Positions 26,086-35,168 of a DNA stretch of 64,000 bases are shown one piece after another. The position numbers and the translations under genes were made by a program. A model generated the notes under the pieces. That model searched no databases and was not told where the DNA came from. It worked only from the letters and a program-made list of their open reading frames with translations. Source of the DNA: JAFEDN01 sp965651935 (GTDB lineage: Bacteria > Pseudomonadota > Gammaproteobacteria > Coxiellales > Coxiellaceae); assembly GCA_965651935.1 (NCBI GenBank), contig CBFGTC010000002.1, forward strand, positions 186,001 to 250,000, given 5' to 3'. Numbering within the stretch: the first letter of the stretch is position 1; the number at the start of each line of letters is the position of its first letter.

Positions 26086-27036
26086 TTAAAATACGAGTCG
26101 TCTAGCGACTGTGGGAGGTTGAGTTGAGTTGATTTTACTGGTATAAAAACTTGTTATTTTCTGTCCGACCTCCTTGCCACGTGAATTCCAAAACCAATCG
26201 TGAAATTTATAGCCAGTGAAAAAATCCATTACTTTTTTGAGAAAAACTTTAGCATAGCCATCACGAGATTTAGCAATAATTTCTTTTTTTTCAGCAAAAA
26301 CTGCATTAAAACTATTTAGTCGACGTTCATTTGAATTATTATTTGTTAGTGTTGATTTTATAATTGAAACAGCATTATATTTTTCGATTGCAATCTGCAG
26401 TTCAACGTCGCTAGATTGAATTTCCCCCTTAGAAAATTTATTAATATATTGCTCCGTTCTACTAAATGATTCAGTAGCCATATACGGCTTAAAATTTCTA
26501 GGAATAAGATTTGTAATTTTAGTATCTAGATAATTTAGATATTCTTGGGTAATTAAGCTCAGTCCATAAACTTTTATAGCTTGTGGTAATTTAGCTAGTA
26601 AGGCATCATGAAATTCTTTTTGCTGTAAATTTTTTGGTTGAAATTGTTTGAGAGATTTAATGATTCTTTCCTGTAAATTAATGTCGGTAAGATCAAAATT
26701 ATTTACATCGTTAAAATTGTTAATTATGTTGTCAATCGTATCGTTTAGGATTTTTTCTGTGTTTTGTATAATTTTATTATATAGTTCTTCTTTTATTTGT
26801 TTAGTTTCTTGCTCAATTATTATTTTGACAGGACTATCTGTCTTCTTTTTAATACGATCAGGTATATTAGCGATTCTGGAGTTAAACTCGTTAAGGGTGT
26901 TATAACATTGATTTACAAATTTATAACTTGATTTAGTTATTTTCTGGCATTGCTCAATGACATATGTACCAAATTCAGTCGGTCGGTTATCAGTATTTGG
27001 ATAACTGTTTAACAATGCAGTAATCAATTCTTTCAT
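26086..27036 (-). CDS. Helical protein of unknown function, effector-like
   Basis: 316 residues, cytosolic, Asn/Lys/Ile-rich, mostly helical, with probable coiled coil at about 50-140 (EQETKQIKEELYNKIIQN). The C-terminal third ends in VFLKKVMDFFTGYKFHDWFW and a basic tail. There is a strong ribosome binding site (AAAGGAGA before ATG) and a good terminator downstream, so it is a single-gene transcript. No family is recognised. The base composition resembles that of the tandem array that follows on the other strand. Nothing in it indicates an enzyme. Confidence 0.5.
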   Translation of the reverse strand: MKELITALLNSYPNTDNRPTEFGTYVIEQCQKITKSSYKFVNQCYNTLNEFNSRIANIPDRIKKKTDSPVKIIIEQETKQIKEELYNKIIQNTEKILNDTIDNIINNFNDVNNFDLTDINLQERIIKSLKQFQPKNLQQKEFHDALLAKLPQAIKVYGLSLITQEYLNYLDTKITNLIPRNFKPYMATESFSRTEQYINKFSKGEIQSSDVELQIAIEKYNAVSIIKSTLTNNNSNERRLNSFNAVFAEKKEIIAKSRDGYAKVFLKKVMDFFTGYKFHDWFWNSRGKEVGQKITSFYTSKINSTQPPTVARRLVF

Positions 27037-27240
27037 AAAAATCTCCTTTATTTTATGTTAAATATCACATTTGAAAATATAGAAAAAGATCCTAATAGGG
27101 ACAATTTGTAAGGAATTTTTGCGCAAGAATCGCCAATCTTTAATTGATAAAAAATTAAACTCAATTTCATTGAAGTTCCCTATCAAATTTTAATCCCTAA
27201 ACATATAATCCATAAGCTAACAAATATTTTTAGATCAAGC

Positions 27241-27402
27241 AACTTTTTCTTACAAATATTTAAAGTTAATATGACACAAAAGAATGATTGATTTTTTCAA
27301 ATTAGGATGAAAGAATGGCGCCTACTTTAAAAGAGATACATTGGAAGTAATTTGACCAAGGGAATGGCGCTTAATTATTAAACAGAAGGGAGTTTAAAAT
27401 TG
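27241..27402 (+). repeat. Array leader, copy 1
   Basis: This upstream region is clearly similar over about 160 bases to 29207-29363, showing that the duplicated unit includes the leader. The last part, GGCGCTTAATTA through AAGGGAGTTTAAAATT before ATGCGC, is shared with two other genes of the array. The GGCGC lies exactly 37 bases before the ATG, as in copies 2 and 3. TTAAAC and GTTTAA flank the ribosome binding site and can pair. The rest of the gap from 27037 shows nothing else. Confidence 0.7.
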
Positions 27403-29181
27403 ATGCGCGGGAAACCAGAGTTAAAAAAAAAGACAGGACCAATATGTGTTTTTGAAAATCAACCAGAATTATTGAATAAAACCATAGTAAATGGAATAAA
27501 TAGATATTTAGAAACAGAACAAAATTCGAGTAATTGCTGTATTTCTTTTTTCGATAACAAACCTCAAGACGATATTAATACTGCAATATTAATAAAATTG
27601 ATGTTAGACAGTGACTTAGATATAGTGTGTTTACAAGCTAAGCAATTATTTTGTGAAGATTTCGCGTTTATGCCATATATTTTAGTAAGTATTAGTTTAG
27701 TGCTATATGAGAATAAACATCAATCTACTTCTCTAAATTTTAACGAACTAAACTTGTTATTCCAAGAACTTGGAAAAATTTATCGAATCAAATTTGATAT
27801 TAACGCTGAAAAAATTATAAATAAATTAATTAAAATTTGTATCCGTTATAAAATTATTTTTGTAATTGATGATTTAGATAAGGGTGCTATTACAACACCG
27901 CCAATACAAAATTTAATTGATAAAGAATCGGATTTTACTATGGAACATTTAAGTCAAGTTTTTCAACTTGTATTAAAAATAATGAATATTAATTATAAAG
28001 TAAAAATTGATAATAATCAAAAAACTATATCTATTGTTAGTCCTTATCCTAATAGATTAGGAAAATTTCAAATAAAACTATTACAAAATTCAAAAGCTAT
28101 AAGAAAAAATTTTTTTTTGGAAAATAAAATTATTGAAATAAAAAAAATTAGTTCGATAGATGTTGATAAAAATGATAATGAAAAAAATCAATTAATTTCA
28201 AATGAAAAAATAATATATAAATCTAAATATAAATTTAAAGAACTAAAACCAAAAATTAAAACATATTTTAATTTATATGATTTAGATATACAGCGTACTG
28301 GCAATAGATCTAATAATGAATTTATATTTACTCACTTAAAAAAAACGAATACGTTAATAAATTACTTTAATAATTTATATATACCTAATACAGATGATAT
28401 TTTTACGTTTAAAACTATTGAAGAAATTACAGAAATAATAAATATATTTTTAGATTCTGCAAAAATTGATTTTTTAAAAATTAAATTAAATCAATTAAAA
28501 AAACCTGTTTTACAAATACCTGTAAATATTAATGATGAACAAGAAGATGAATATCTTAATAGGATTGATAAAATATTACCTAGCTTGAAATTGAAACTAA
28601 AAGATAAAAAATTGTTATTAATTGAGACTTCGTTAAATCATCCAATAATTTTGTTTATAATTAAATTAGTATTAACCGGCGTTAGCAACTCTTTTAATGT
28701 TTTTATATCAAAATATACTGAATTAAAAATTTATTATAACAATTCCATTCATTCGATTGAGAAAATACGACAATCAAAATTTAATATATTCTCACAAAAT
28801 ATTGATCTTTCTAACACAAATACAACTTGTTATATTGAACTAAGTAAGCAAATCAATTCCTTACAAGAATTTAATGAAATTAAAGATATTCTTGGGAAAA
28901 ATTTTGAGGTAACTCTATTAAATTCTAATACCGAAAAAATTGTTCGACCAAGGTTAACATTTTTTAAATCACCTAAAAATAAAGTCAATAATAATCTAAC
29001 AAATTATCGAATTATTATTCGCGGAAAAGATGAAAATTATACCCAAGCGTTGGTTGATTATTATGAATATATTAAAATTAATATGACATATTTACCAGAC
29101 GAAATTAAAAGTGTTATTTTTGAGTATTTAGAAACAGAAGAAAGTATCAAAATTAGAAATAATTTTATTACAATGAATTAG
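27403..29181 (+). CDS. Tandem paralogue family protein 1 (C-terminal F-box-like)
   Basis: 592 residues from the ATG at 27403, which has GGGAG at the same place as in two paralogues. It is the first of four consecutive related genes on the plus strand. Shared landmarks are an N-terminal PELLNKTIVNGINRYLE with a Cys pair (SNCCISFF), LMLDSDLDI, NLLFQELGKIYRI, a central YKFKELKPKIKTYFNLY then FNNLYIPNTDDIF, and LQIPVNI. The end, YLPDEIKSVIFEYLETEESI, resembles an F-box (L-P-x-E-I-x-x-x-I-F-x-Y-L), here at the C terminus as in poxvirus PRANC proteins. No signal peptide or membrane segment. Very AT-rich and Asn/Lys/Ile-rich. Function unknown; an effector role is inferred. Confidence 0.55.
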   Translation: MRGKPELKKKTGPICVFENQPELLNKTIVNGINRYLETEQNSSNCCISFFDNKPQDDINTAILIKLMLDSDLDIVCLQAKQLFCEDFAFMPYILVSISLVLYENKHQSTSLNFNELNLLFQELGKIYRIKFDINAEKIINKLIKICIRYKIIFVIDDLDKGAITTPPIQNLIDKESDFTMEHLSQVFQLVLKIMNINYKVKIDNNQKTISIVSPYPNRLGKFQIKLLQNSKAIRKNFFLENKIIEIKKISSIDVDKNDNEKNQLISNEKIIYKSKYKFKELKPKIKTYFNLYDLDIQRTGNRSNNEFIFTHLKKTNTLINYFNNLYIPNTDDIFTFKTIEEITEIINIFLDSAKIDFLKIKLNQLKKPVLQIPVNINDEQEDEYLNRIDKILPSLKLKLKDKKLLLIETSLNHPIILFIIKLVLTGVSNSFNVFISKYTELKIYYNNSIHSIEKIRQSKFNIFSQNIDLSNTNTTCYIELSKQINSLQEFNEIKDILGKNFEVTLLNSNTEKIVRPRLTFFKSPKNKVNNNLTNYRIIIRGKDENYTQALVDYYEYIKINMTYLPDEIKSVIFEYLETEESIKIRNNFITMN

Positions 29182-29206
29182 ATATTTTACTTAATTTATA
29201 TTAAAC

Positions 29207-29363
29207 AATTTTATCTTACAAATTTTTAAAGATAATATGACAAAAATGAATGATTGATTTTTTTTACGCAGAGTGAAAGAATGATCAGAATAAAGGATAC
29301 ATTGGATGTAGCTTGGCCAACGGATTGGCGCTTAATTCTTTAAACTAAGGGAGTTTAAAATTT
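29207..29363 (+). repeat. Array leader, copy 2
   Basis: Similar over about 160 bases to 27241-27402, including TTACAAAT...TTAAAG and ATGAATGATTGATTTTTT. Near the gene, TTTAAACT and AGTTTAAA (8 bp, perfect complements) flank AAGGG, so the ribosome binding site can sit in a hairpin loop. GGCGC lies 37 bases before the ATG. Confidence 0.7.
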
Positions 29364-31379
29364 ATGCGCGTAATTAAAGAAATTTCAGAAGTTAATTACA
29401 TTAGCCCAGAAAATTACTTTAAAAAAATTTCAGAAGAGGAATTTTATAAATTAATAGAAAATGGAATAAACCAATTTTTAATAAAAGATGATGAATCGAC
29501 AAAATGCTGTAAACTTTTCGGCTGTGTCGATATTAATACTGAAGAAAATAAATTTATTAATATTATACAAGCTATGTTAAATTGTAAAATTTATTTTCTT
29601 GGTATTGATTTTGCAGTGACAAAAGAATTGTTTCATGAAAAATTTATATATGTATTTTACATTTTATCAGCTTTTCAAAAAAAAGCTGATAAAGAAGGTT
29701 ATGAATTTAATCCACCTTTAACTTTATTTAATATTAAAAATCTGTTATGCAGGCTTGGTAACCACTACCAAATAATTGCAAATGATTCACAAAAATATAG
29801 CTTCGAAAATCAAATTAAAAGCATTATTAATTATTTTAACGTTAATTTTAAGATTGCAAGTACAGATATAACGTCTATTATCAGTCTGCCATTAAGCTCA
29901 ATTAATAAGATTGACTCAGTTCAGATAATTTCTGAAGTTCTTAAAATTATTTTAAATAAATCACTGAGTAACAATAAATATGTGATTTATTCTAATCCTA
30001 ATTCGACTATTACCATTGAATCGAAAAATGATTTTCTTACCGAGAAGCAAAGAGCTGTAGTGCACTATTCAAAACTGAGAGTAAAAGAATTTTTAAATAA
30101 ATTTAAAATTGAATTATATACTGGCTCTATCGAAACTGATAATGATGAATCTAATGATGAAAAGTTACCGCTCACTGTAAATGAAAAATCAAATAAAATT
30201 TCTTATAATAATAAAATTATATTTAGTTCAGAGATTGATTTTAAAAAATTAAAACCTGAAATTGAAAAATTTTTTGAAAATTATGCTTTATCTGCAAAGT
30301 ACGTTGAAACACTAGGTAATAACCTTTTTGAATTCGTTTATAATGATCGGTCTAATGAAATAATAGAATATATTACAAGTTTATATGAGCCTGATAAAGC
30401 TAATTTATTTACACATTTATTTGAAGATATTGATATTATCACTAATTTTATTAAACCGTTATTACATGAAAATAAAATTCAGCAGATAAGAACTACCTCA
30501 GATGGTCATGAAAATAATGTTTTAGCTATTCCAATTAATGTAAGTGATATTAAATTACTCAAAAATAAAATTGCTGAATTTAAACATCCATTTAAATTAA
30601 AATTAGAATTACATCAGAATAAGGAAATGAAGACAACAGTAAATGAAAATAAATTATTGCTAAAATCAACTTTCAGTGAATTATCTTATTTGTATATCAT
30701 CGAAACAAGATTACGTGGTTTAAATTATTATTTTGAGGAATTACTTTCTAATTACAGTTATGTTGTCCCATATCAAGGAAAGCGTTCTTTTTGGGTTGAG
30801 AAATCACGTCGATCTGCAATTTCAATTTTTCAATCAATCTTATATATTCGTGAAAGCACTTCTTGTCGTTACTTAACGCTAACTAAATTAATAGACTATA
30901 CTTTGGCTTTATCAACTCTTTATGAGATTGAAAAATGTTTTCCTGCATTTTATAAAGTGTCTTTAGTAGAAGAGGGTAGATTAGTATCTTTAGATATTCC
31001 AAATAACGATAAAAATAAAATATCACCTAGAACAACCATGTTTGGAGTTAAAAAAAATAATAAAAATATGGATGAGAGTGAAATTAATGATAAAATAGAA
31101 AAAAATCAAGGTGTTACTATAGAAGAAATTCAGTTTCTAAATAAAAACATGCTAAGTAAAATTGTGAGGTTTTCACAAGTTCTTATTTGCGGTAATGATG
31201 AGCATCATACATTGATATTAGAACAATATAGTAATTATGTATTTATTATGATGAATTTAAGTATAATTAATTTGTCTCATAATCATAATCATAATCATAA
31301 TCATAAGCATATTATTTTTGAGTATTTAGGAGTAGAAAACGCGGTCTCTACAACTCAACAAGGGATAGCTTTGAAATAA
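29364..31379 (+). CDS. Tandem paralogue family protein 2 (C-terminal F-box-like, His-Asn repeat)
   Basis: 671 residues, the longest of the four paralogues. Landmarks aligned with its neighbours are FYKLIENGINQFLI, TKCCKLFGC, AMLNCKIYFLGID, NLLCRLGNHYQI, FKKLKPEIEKFFENY, ITSLYEPDKANLF and LAIPINV. It has an extra acidic/Lys-rich stretch around 575-610. The C terminus carries an in-frame His-Asn repeat made by a 6-bp microsatellite, then HIIFEYLGVENA, which keeps the second half of the F-box-like motif but has lost the Leu-Pro start. Leader and ribosome binding site match paralogue 1. Function unknown; probably a secreted cytosolic protein by analogy with the other effector-like genes here. Confidence 0.55.
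   Translation: MRVIKEISEVNYISPENYFKKISEEEFYKLIENGINQFLIKDDESTKCCKLFGCVDINTEENKFINIIQAMLNCKIYFLGIDFAVTKELFHEKFIYVFYILSAFQKKADKEGYEFNPPLTLFNIKNLLCRLGNHYQIIANDSQKYSFENQIKSIINYFNVNFKIASTDITSIISLPLSSINKIDSVQIISEVLKIILNKSLSNNKYVIYSNPNSTITIESKNDFLTEKQRAVVHYSKLRVKEFLNKFKIELYTGSIETDNDESNDEKLPLTVNEKSNKISYNNKIIFSSEIDFKKLKPEIEKFFENYALSAKYVETLGNNLFEFVYNDRSNEIIEYITSLYEPDKANLFTHLFEDIDIITNFIKPLLHENKIQQIRTTSDGHENNVLAIPINVSDIKLLKNKIAEFKHPFKLKLELHQNKEMKTTVNENKLLLKSTFSELSYLYIIETRLRGLNYYFEELLSNYSYVVPYQGKRSFWVEKSRRSAISIFQSILYIRESTSCRYLTLTKLIDYTLALSTLYEIEKCFPAFYKVSLVEEGRLVSLDIPNNDKNKISPRTTMFGVKKNNKNMDESEINDKIEKNQGVTIEEIQFLNKNMLSKIVRFSQVLICGNDEHHTLILEQYSNYVFIMMNLSIINLSHNHNHNHNHKHIIFEYLGVENAVSTTQQGIALK
31278..31307 (+). 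repeat. 6-bp microsatellite inside a gene
   Basis: Four perfect CATAAT units plus one variant (CATAAG) in frame, coding for His-Asn repeats in the second array protein. A change in copy number keeps the reading frame. Confidence 0.8.
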
Positions 31380-31420
31380 TCTAATTGGATAAGTAATAAT
31401 TAAATTACGGCCTAAGGATT

Positions 31421-31457
31421 GGCGCTTAATTCATTAAACATAAGGGAGTTTAAAATT
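31421..31457 (+). repeat. Array leader, copy 3 (proximal part)
   Basis: Only the last 37-45 bases of the leader are conserved here: GGCGCTTAATTC, then TTAAAC, AAGGGAG and TTTAAAATT directly before ATGCGC. Spacing from GGCGC to the ATG is 37 bases as in copies 1 and 2. TTAAAC and GTTTAA can pair around the ribosome binding site. Confidence 0.7.
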
Positions 31458-33221
31458 ATGCGCAATAATATTAATCCATTTGATTATTTTAAAAATAAAC
31501 CAAATGAATTTTTTAATATAATAACTGATGCGGTAGAGTTATTTCTATTAGACGATGATGACACTATTATTTGTTCTAATTTTTTCAGATATCATAATAG
31601 TGAAGCTGAGTGTAAAGTTATTCCTGTAATAAGATTAATGTTAAAATGTAAATTTTGGGTAGATTTATTATTGACTAATAAACTATTTGATAAAAATCCT
31701 TCTTTTTTGGATTTTCTTTTAAAGAGGTTTGAGAGTAAAAATAAGGAAATGGAATTAGAATTTAATTCACCTATTAATAAAAGTAATTATAAAAATTTAT
31801 TCAAATGTCTTGGTCATTTTTATCAGCGTAAATCTATTGGTACTGAAAAAAATGAACCGTTAGTCAAATTAAAAAAATTATGTAAGCGATATAATATATT
31901 TTTTCAGAAATCTGAAAATGAAAGTAATTCTATTATTACGCCATCAATGCAATTTATGATTTGTGATTATTCTATTTTGACTTTTTGTCGCGTTATTGAT
32001 TTAATTCTTAATTCTCCGGATAATGAAGAGTATTCTGTTCGAGTTAATTTAGATAAAAATATTATCATTACCAAACCAGATATTAATTTTAACACGGAAT
32101 TGCAATTGAAAATTATAGATTATACACAACGAATAATGAAAGATTATTTAAATGAACATAAGATTATTTCAGATAAAACGTTTAGAAAAAAATCAATTCA
32201 AATAATTGATAATGGTTTCAAGCATTATAATATATATAAAAATGAAATAATTCATGATTTTAAAAACTCGTTTATAAATTATCTTCATAATTTATATGTA
32301 CCTGATTCCAGTAACTTCTTTATATTTGAAGGTATTGATAATATTACTAATATAATAAAGCAATTTTCATCCAAAAAAAATCTTAGTAAAGTACAAACAA
32401 TCTCAAATAGCCCTAATCAATATACCTTGGAAATTCCTATTCACAATTCTATCGATAATAAATTTCCCTATGCTGAAATTAATACAATTCTAAATCAATC
32501 CTTTTTAAAATCAGAGTTAATAAAAAATGATAAAATATTATCGATTCACTCAACTTCAGAATATCGAGCAATTTTATATATTCTTGAATTAAAATTAACT
32601 GGTCAAGTTGATTCTTTAGTTGCTTTGATTTCAGAATATGGTGAAATTAAACCATATAATTACAAAGACTATTCATTTTTTGAAAACTCAAATCTATCAA
32701 AATATACGCAGTTAAAACAACATAATCATAATATGAAAATAAATCCATACACGTACTTTACGCTTAGCAGTAGTATTGATATTTCTAAAATTATATTGAT
32801 TATATATAAAATTCAAAATATTCTTGATAAAAAATTTTTTGATGTATTTTTATATGAAAATGGTTTAATAAAAAGTTTAGATGATATCCTTGCTGAAATT
32901 TCAAAATCAATACCAAAATATCCCTTTTTTAAAAAAGACAAAACGAACGACATGCTTAAATTAATTAAAAGAAAAATTAAGAATAATCAAGAAATTGATT
33001 GTAATGATATTAAATATTTAAATAATAAAAAAAAATTTGATAAAGAAAATACTCCACAAATTCTTATACGTACTTCAAATAAAGCTCATATACAATTATT
33101 AAATATCTTTTATGAATTGTTTGCAATCAAGGTGACAGGCTTACCTAAATCCATTAACGTTATTGTTTTTGAATATTTGGGTAATGCAACTGAGCTTACA
33201 CCTTCTACTCAGAGTATTTAA
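31458..33221 (+). CDS. Tandem paralogue family protein 3 (C-terminal F-box-like)
   Basis: 587 residues from the ATG at 31458; the frame extends upstream but the conserved leader and GGGAG fix this start. Landmarks shared with the other copies are NPFDYFKNKPNEFFNIITDA, RLMLKCKFWVDLLLTNKLF, NLFKCLGHFYQR, INYLHNLYVPDSSNFF and LEIPIHN. The C terminus GLPKSINVIVFEYLGNATEL again has the L-P-x-x-I-x-x-x-x-F-E-Y-L pattern of an F-box-like helix pair, followed by a short tail. No membrane segments. Strongly AT-rich. It follows paralogue 2 after 78 bases. Function unknown. Confidence 0.55.
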   Translation: MRNNINPFDYFKNKPNEFFNIITDAVELFLLDDDDTIICSNFFRYHNSEAECKVIPVIRLMLKCKFWVDLLLTNKLFDKNPSFLDFLLKRFESKNKEMELEFNSPINKSNYKNLFKCLGHFYQRKSIGTEKNEPLVKLKKLCKRYNIFFQKSENESNSIITPSMQFMICDYSILTFCRVIDLILNSPDNEEYSVRVNLDKNIIITKPDINFNTELQLKIIDYTQRIMKDYLNEHKIISDKTFRKKSIQIIDNGFKHYNIYKNEIIHDFKNSFINYLHNLYVPDSSNFFIFEGIDNITNIIKQFSSKKNLSKVQTISNSPNQYTLEIPIHNSIDNKFPYAEINTILNQSFLKSELIKNDKILSIHSTSEYRAILYILELKLTGQVDSLVALISEYGEIKPYNYKDYSFFENSNLSKYTQLKQHNHNMKINPYTYFTLSSSIDISKIILIIYKIQNILDKKFFDVFLYENGLIKSLDDILAEISKSIPKYPFFKKDKTNDMLKLIKRKIKNNQEIDCNDIKYLNNKKKFDKENTPQILIRTSNKAHIQLLNIFYELFAIKVTGLPKSINVIVFEYLGNATELTPSTQSI

Positions 33222-33283
33222 AAGATAATTTATTTAAATAACTACTAGTGCCTTTAATTTAAATTCGGAGATAAATAAAATTT

Positions 33284-34834
33284 ATGTGTCGACCCTCTAA
33301 AAAAATAACACAAAAAAAACTTCCAAGTTTTTTATTACTGAAAAAAAAGCAACATCCACTTCATTTTTTTTTTGAAAAGGATCAAGTTCCATTGCTATAT
33401 AAAAGTATCAAAGATGGTTTAGAAAAATTTGAAGATTCAATGAATTCATTTGATTACTCATATAATGAACTTGAATTACATTATAGCTCTATCAACCAAA
33501 TCACTATCATGTTGGATTGCGGCTTAGAGGTAGATTTATTATTGGCTGATATATTTTTTACAAATCAAATGAGATACATGAAGTTTATTGTTAATGAACT
33601 TAATAACAAAGCTAACAAAGCTAACAAAACTCTTATAAAACTAAAATTTTTACCAAAAATATCTACAATTAATGTAAAAGATTTTTTGTGGCAAATGGGA
33701 AGTAAAATTAGAATATTAAATAATAATGAAAATAATCAAACTGTATTTGTTAAACTGAACAAAATATTTAATTATTACAAGATTTTTTTTATTCAGAGTG
33801 ATTGTAATTCTATTAAATCATTACCTATCCCAGAATCAAAAGATGTTAATATAAATATTAATGATTTAATTTTTGTCATTTTATTAATTATTAATAATAA
33901 TTCTGAATATAATAATCTAAAGCTTATAAATAAAAAAAACTGTATCACTATTATTAACGCGGACAATAAATCCTTAACAAAATTACAAAGTGAAACTTTA
34001 AATTATTCAAAAATACTATTGCAAAAATATTTTTTAGATAATAGAACTATTTTTTTGTCAGATAAAGAATCCAGTTTAGGTTTAATAGCAAAATCTAAAA
34101 TTTCAATTTTTAAGAAAATTCTTTATCAGCCACTAATTTGTCATTATGATATTAATTTAGATAAACTAAAAATGACGTTAGAAAATGACTTCAAACACTA
34201 TTCGTTAAAAGTAGAACAATATAACGTGAATCAGCCTAATATTTGTGTAATTACAGCAAATAAAAATATGATTAAATTTATAAAAAATCTATACTCTAGT
34301 TGTAATCATTTTTTTTTAATATCAAGTATTATTTATATTGTGCTACGTAGTTATGTTACTAATGATAAATTACTCATCAAATCAGTTCATGTAAAAATCT
34401 GTGAAAATAAAACTATTAATTCACCAATAAAATCTGATCAATTCATAGTTAATATTCCCATAATTACTGATTATATTGATTCATGTTCTTCTGAACTGAA
34501 TATATTAGCTACTTGTTTTTCTTCCTATTTTAATGTAGTTAAACGGGATAAATCGTTTATTAGTTTGATTTCTGTTGATAAAGCGTTTTTATTAATGATA
34601 GAATTACAGTTAAAAGGATTAATTAATAACTTTATAGAATTATTAACTAAATTTGCTAAATCTCCTTATGATTCTAAAAATATTCAGACCGGTCTTAATT
34701 TATCGAAACCAGAATTTGCTATTGAAGCTAAAACTTATTTAGATGACATCTTAACCTTTTTAGACAAAAAATTTAAAGTTACATCCTCTTACCCCTACTT
34801 TTTGCCGACAGACAGTTTAACTGTAACACGCTGA
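33284..34834 (+). CDS. Tandem paralogue family protein 4, C-terminally truncated
   Basis: 516 residues. Landmarks of the family remain: PLLYKSIKDGLEKFED, MLDCGLEVDLLLADIFF, DFLWQMGSKIRI, LKMTLENDFKHYSLKV, FIKNLYSS and FIVNIPI. It ends in DDILTFLDKKFKVTSSYPYF, which aligns with the region 70-110 residues before the end of the other three, so the C-terminal part with the F-box-like motif is missing. The N terminus has an added basic stretch (KKITQKKLP). Its leader is degenerate: GGAG lies farther than usual from the ATG, though TAAAATTT before the ATG recalls the other copies. It may be a decaying or re-purposed copy. Confidence 0.5.
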   Translation: MCRPSKKITQKKLPSFLLLKKKQHPLHFFFEKDQVPLLYKSIKDGLEKFEDSMNSFDYSYNELELHYSSINQITIMLDCGLEVDLLLADIFFTNQMRYMKFIVNELNNKANKANKTLIKLKFLPKISTINVKDFLWQMGSKIRILNNNENNQTVFVKLNKIFNYYKIFFIQSDCNSIKSLPIPESKDVNININDLIFVILLIINNNSEYNNLKLINKKNCITIINADNKSLTKLQSETLNYSKILLQKYFLDNRTIFLSDKESSLGLIAKSKISIFKKILYQPLICHYDINLDKLKMTLENDFKHYSLKVEQYNVNQPNICVITANKNMIKFIKNLYSSCNHFFLISSIIYIVLRSYVTNDKLLIKSVHVKICENKTINSPIKSDQFIVNIPIITDYIDSCSSELNILATCFSSYFNVVKRDKSFISLISVDKAFLLMIELQLKGLINNFIELLTKFAKSPYDSKNIQTGLNLSKPEFAIEAKTYLDDILTFLDKKFKVTSSYPYFLPTDSLTVTR

Positions 34835-34974
34835 AGCAAAAAGCAATAATTTTATTTTATATACGAATTCTGGGATAGGATGTCTTTCAGGAGCTATTAT
34901 AGTCTTCGTATTTATTATTTTTTAACAATAGATAGAATCATTATAATGATTTATAAAACATTTTTGCGACACGC

Positions 34975-35046
34975 TAGGGTCTGTTGACATTTCGCCGTCA
35001 TTGCGAGAGAACCGATGCAATGACGGCGAAATGTCAACAGACCCTA
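34975..35046. repeat. Perfect 30-bp inverted repeat (MITE-like)
   Basis: Arms 34975-35004 and 35017-35046 are exact complements separated by a 12-nt loop; the outer ends read TAGGGTCTGTTGACATTTCG. The terminal GGGTCTGTTGAC recalls inverted repeats of insertion sequences, and TA at both ends could be a target duplication. It lies between the convergent ends of the tandem array and the 751-residue gene, where it would also terminate transcription. Confidence 0.7.
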
Positions 35047-35168
35047 ATATCTTTACGTAAAAAATAATACTTTCCGTTCTTAGGTTTTTCTGCTGTCATC
35101 TTTAATTTTTCAATTTAATGAAAATACGAAATGATTTTAGAGAAAGCTAAAAACTAATAGACGAAATT

